From assembly GCF_002261355.1 (NCBI RefSeq), contig NZ_NEVU01000003.1, forward strand, positions 1,550,001 to 1,614,000: 64,000 nt of DNA, in the 5' to 3' direction. This DNA is from Bordetella genomosp. 12. Its GTDB lineage: Bacteria > Pseudomonadota > Gammaproteobacteria > Burkholderiales > Burkholderiaceae_B. The first letter of the stretch is position 1, and each line of letters begins with the position of its first letter. Made by a program: the position numbers and the translations under genes. Shown here piece after piece: positions 61,642 through 64,000 of the stretch. The notes beneath the pieces were generated by a model. The model was not told where the DNA came from. It worked only from the letters and a program-made list of their open reading frames with translations, and did not search any database.

Positions 61642-63285
61642 ATGACTCTGCCTTCCTCTTCAAAACCACCCGTCTCGTTCGGGACCCTCACCGCGCAAGC
61701 CTTGCAAGATATCCTGCACGACGGCAACGAGATCGCGGTCTTGGACGTGCGGCCGCAAGGAATCTATGCCCGAAGCCACCTGCTGCTGGCGGCTTCCGCA
61801 CCTTATTGGCGGCTGGAGCTGGATATTGACCATCTTATCCCGCGTCGGCAAACGCGTATCGTGCTGGTCGATGCGGATGGCAGCGAGTCGACCCAAGCGG
61901 CAGCCAAGCTGAATCTACTGGGCTATGACAACATTCATATCCTGCAAGACGGCATCGAGGGCTGGAAAGCCGCGGGCTTCGAGCTTTACAGCGGAACCAA
62001 CGTGCTGAGCAAAGCATTTGGCGAGTTGCTGGAGGAGGAGCTGGGTACGCCCCACATCGATGCGAGTGAACTAAAGCAACGCCTATCAAGAGGCGACAAT
62101 CTGGTCGTCGTCGACAGCCGAACGAGTGAAGAATTCGAGGCATTCAGCATCCCCGGGGCGCATAGCCTGCCTGGCGCTGAGCTGGTCTATCGTATTGGCG
62201 AGGTTGCCCCCGATCCCGAAACACTCATCGTCGTCAATTGCGCTGGCCGCACCCGCAGTATCGTCGGAGCGCAGACACTCATCAACGCAGGCCTGCCCAA
62301 TCGTGTCGTATCGCTGCGAAACGGCACAATGGCATGGCTGATCGAAGGGGAGACGCTGGCCAATGGCCGTGTACAGCCAGCGCCCACCCCGCGCGGCCCA
62401 TCTCTGAACGTCGCAAGGCAACGCGCCAGCCTTATGGCGCAACGCGCCGGTGTAACGCAATTGAGCAGCGAGGAGTTGCAGGCGCTGACACTCCAGAACG
62501 TGACGGTGTACCGCTTCGATGTCCGCGACAAGCAGGAGTACCTGGCCGGTCATCTACCCGGCTGGCGGTGGGCTCCGGGCGGCCAACTGGTGCAAGCGAC
62601 TGACGAGTACGCCGCCACACGTGGCGCTCATATCGTGCTGGCCGACTGGGATGGGGTACGCGCCCAAACGACCGCGGCGTGGCTGGCGCAGCTGGGTGGC
62701 TACCACGTACACCTCTACACCGTTGAAGCCGAAGCGCAGCACACTCTGGACGTTGGCCCTGAAACACGACGAGTGCTGCAGGCCTATCCGGAATCTCCTG
62801 AATGGATCACGCCCACCGAGCTGGCTGAATTACAGAAGTACGGCAACCCTGAAGTCATCGAGATCGAAAACAGCGTCGCCTACGCCCGCCGCCATATTGC
62901 AGGCGCACGCTTTATCGCACCTCATGCTCTGCCCGCGTATTTGGCCAGCCTGCCGCCTCACACCCCTGTCGTGCTGGCCTCGACAGACGGCACATGGGCC
63001 CGTTCCGTTGCACAAGCGCTGCTAGCACGGGGGGTGGCTGTCCGGCCATTGCAAGGTGGCACTCTCGCCTGGCATCAGGCCGGGCTTGCTTCTGGCCAAG
63101 GCCGCGAGCGCTTGCTGACCGGGCGCGATGATGCCTGGTACAACCCCTACGTGTTCGACACGATCGAAGAGCGGGATCGCAACTTCAATACTTATCTCGA
63201 TTGGGAGCTGGGGCTGGTCGCACAGCTGGAGCGCGAGCCCAGGACGGGCATAGACCTGAAAGGATCGCTGCACGCCCCTGCCTGA
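61642..63285 (+). CDS. Four-domain rhodanese protein with one catalytic Cys
   Basis: A 547-residue protein made of four rhodanese-like domains. Only domain 2 has the active-site Cys (VVNCAGRTRS, C200); it is the only Cys in the protein. The equivalent loops of domains 1, 3 and 4 read VDADGSE, ADWDGVR and ASTDGTW and cannot form a persulfide. A sulfurtransferase at the end of this operon could handle released sulfur (thiosulfate or persulfide), an inference from context. A C-terminal tail (NPYVFDTIEERDRNFNTYLDWELGL) is outside the domains. Confidence 0.85.
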   Translation: MTLPSSSKPPVSFGTLTAQALQDILHDGNEIAVLDVRPQGIYARSHLLLAASAPYWRLELDIDHLIPRRQTRIVLVDADGSESTQAAAKLNLLGYDNIHILQDGIEGWKAAGFELYSGTNVLSKAFGELLEEELGTPHIDASELKQRLSRGDNLVVVDSRTSEEFEAFSIPGAHSLPGAELVYRIGEVAPDPETLIVVNCAGRTRSIVGAQTLINAGLPNRVVSLRNGTMAWLIEGETLANGRVQPAPTPRGPSLNVARQRASLMAQRAGVTQLSSEELQALTLQNVTVYRFDVRDKQEYLAGHLPGWRWAPGGQLVQATDEYAATRGAHIVLADWDGVRAQTTAAWLAQLGGYHVHLYTVEAEAQHTLDVGPETRRVLQAYPESPEWITPTELAELQKYGNPEVIEIENSVAYARRHIAGARFIAPHALPAYLASLPPHTPVVLASTDGTWARSVAQALLARGVAVRPLQGGTLAWHQAGLASGQGRERLLTGRDDAWYNPYVFDTIEERDRNFNTYLDWELGLVAQLEREPRTGIDLKGSLHAPA

Positions 63286-63304
63286 AACTGCTACCGTCCC
63301 ACCC

Positions 63305-63326
63305 TGCCGAGGCTCAGGCCTCGGCA
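63305..63326. terminator. Convergent stem-loop between the rhodanese and the last monooxygenase genes
   Basis: TGCCGAGGC / GCCTCGGCA with a four-base loop. It includes the stop codon of the minus-strand gene (63314–63316). A bidirectional terminator is plausible. Confidence 0.55.
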
Positions 63327-64000
63327 TACTGGCTCGCCGGTCGCGGCAGGCCGAAATGCTCTCGCAATGTCGTGCCCTCGTAATCCCGTCGGAAAAGTCC
63401 CCGACGTTGCAGAATAGGGATGACATGATCGACAACCGCCTCCAGGCCGCTGGGAAAGACATCGGCATTCAGATTGAATCCATCGGCGGCATGATGCAGA
63501 AACCACGTTTCTATCGTATCGGCGATTTGCTCTGGCGTCCCGATCACAATGCGGTGCGCGCCGGGGTTCCTATCCAACAGCTCCCTGACAGTCAGATTAT
63601 CCGCACGCGCCAGTTGCAACGTTGCATCCACGAAACCCTGCGACTGATCTCCACGCGCTACCTTGGCGATCTTCTCGTAAGGTAAGAGCTGATCCAAAGG
63701 CAGGTCATCGGCATCCAGCCCCAACACCTGCGCAAATCCGGCCAGCGCAGCCTCCCAATCGATCAGCTCATCCATCTCCGCTTTGCGCGCACGGGCTTGC
63801 GCTTCGGTACCACCGATGACGGGGAACAGCCCCGGCAGGATATGTATGTGCTCGGGATCCCGGCCCGCTGCGCGAGCCCGGCCCTTGATGTCCGCATAGA
63901 AGCGCTGCCCGCCCTCCACGGTCGTTTGCGCCGTGAACACCGCGTCCGCCGTTGCCGCCGCCAGCTCACGCCCGCCTTCCGAAGAGCCGGCTTGTATCAG
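63314..64000 (-). CDS. LLM-class flavin-dependent monooxygenase, partial (C-terminal part)
   Basis: The C-terminal 228 residues of a fifth NtaA/DszA-type monooxygenase; the frame runs off the right edge, so the N-terminus is outside. The visible part opens with LIQAGSSEGGRELAAATADAVF, the same flavin-side segment as in the other copies, and ends with LFRRDYEGTTLREHFG. It is convergent with the rhodanese gene. It probably belongs to a further operon of the island. Confidence 0.88.
   Translation of the reverse strand: MIQAGSSEGGRELAAATADAVFTAQTTVEGGQRFYADIKGRARAAGRDPEHIHILPGLFPVIGGTEAQARARKAEMDELIDWEAALAGFAQVLGLDADDLPLDQLLPYEKIAKVARGDQSQGFVDATLQLARADNLTVRELLDRNPGAHRIVIGTPEQIADTIETWFLHHAADGFNLNADVFPSGLEAVVDHVIPILQRRGLFRRDYEGTTLREHFGLPRPASQYAEA

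Larger units (their letters stand above)
46563..64000. mobile_element. Putative genomic island inserted at tRNA-Phe (right end outside the window)
   Basis: From the tRNA onward the sequence is visibly more AT-rich and reads less like the backbone. It begins with remnants of an integrase and a HigBA-like pair, then carries two divergent organosulfur operons. No second copy of the tRNA 3' end was seen before 64000, so the right boundary is not determined. Island status is inference. Confidence 0.5.

Noticed and set aside
46563-64000. Right attachment site (second copy of the tRNA-Phe 3' end)
   Set aside because: I looked by eye for GATTCCGCCCCAGGCC downstream and did not find it; the island end is probably outside the window.

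Overview
The window is a 64 kb piece of a GC-rich betaproteobacterial chromosome. It is most likely Bordetella or a close relative in Alcaligenaceae. The evidence is the run hemA–prfA–prmC–grxD–ubiX, two fimbrial subunits built like Bordetella Fim2/Fim3 (DQTC motif, GDTAGAT motif, VYP C-terminus), and an SphB1-like subtilisin autotransporter lipoprotein. The species cannot be fixed from this window.

Layout. 1–3.1 kb: the end of an RND multidrug pump and its outer-membrane lipoprotein. 3.1–5.7 kb: ThpR, a 5'(3')-deoxyribonucleotidase and an NAD(P)-dependent oxidoreductase with a SAF-like C-terminus. 5.7–7.2 kb: two tandem fimbrial subunit genes, each with an ATTGCGG-type heptanucleotide repeat at its 5' end. 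A 7-bp unit changes reading frame with every slip, so these look like phase-variable fimbriae. 7.3–14.6 kb: ilvD, a LysR regulator, a Pat-type acetyltransferase, queC and ppc. 14.7–25.1 kb: sulfur cluster 1, a co-directional operon of a TauD-type dioxygenase, a complete Dpp-type ABC importer, two nitrilotriacetate-monooxygenase-type flavoenzymes and a DszC-like flavoenzyme. Several of its soluble proteins have almost no Cys or Met. 25.3–28.2 kb: the SphB1-like protease. 28.5–36.4 kb: a 3-hydroxyacyl-CoA dehydrogenase, an AtoE transporter and an SDR, then an IclR regulator divergent from pcaIJ–catC–yciI–pcaD–cyclase genes. Three GTTC-N7-GAAC boxes suggest one IclR regulon. 36.4–46.2 kb: PsiF, a small exported protein, carbonic anhydrase, a phospholipase-D-type enzyme, sulfite reductase (cysI plus a DUF934 gene) and the ubiX-to-hemA run. 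46.49 kb: tRNA-Phe(GAA).

From the tRNA to the end of the window the DNA is visibly more AT-rich and looks like an island. It starts with wrecked integrase, HigB-like and HigA-like genes. It then carries sulfur cluster 2: a minus-strand operon (SDR, four-gene Pot-type importer, two flavin monooxygenases, a DszC-like enzyme) divergent from a plus-strand operon (class II aldolase, SsuABC-type importer, DszC-like enzyme, four-domain rhodanese). A third monooxygenase runs off the right edge.

How the genes may work together (inference). Both sulfur clusters pair importers with oxygenases able to cleave C–S bonds, which would release sulfite. The window's own sulfite reductase could then reduce it to sulfide. 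No flavin reductase for the flavin-dependent enzymes is encoded here. The two most interesting observations are the heptamer-repeat fimbrial genes and the sulfur-depleted composition of the organosulfur proteins.
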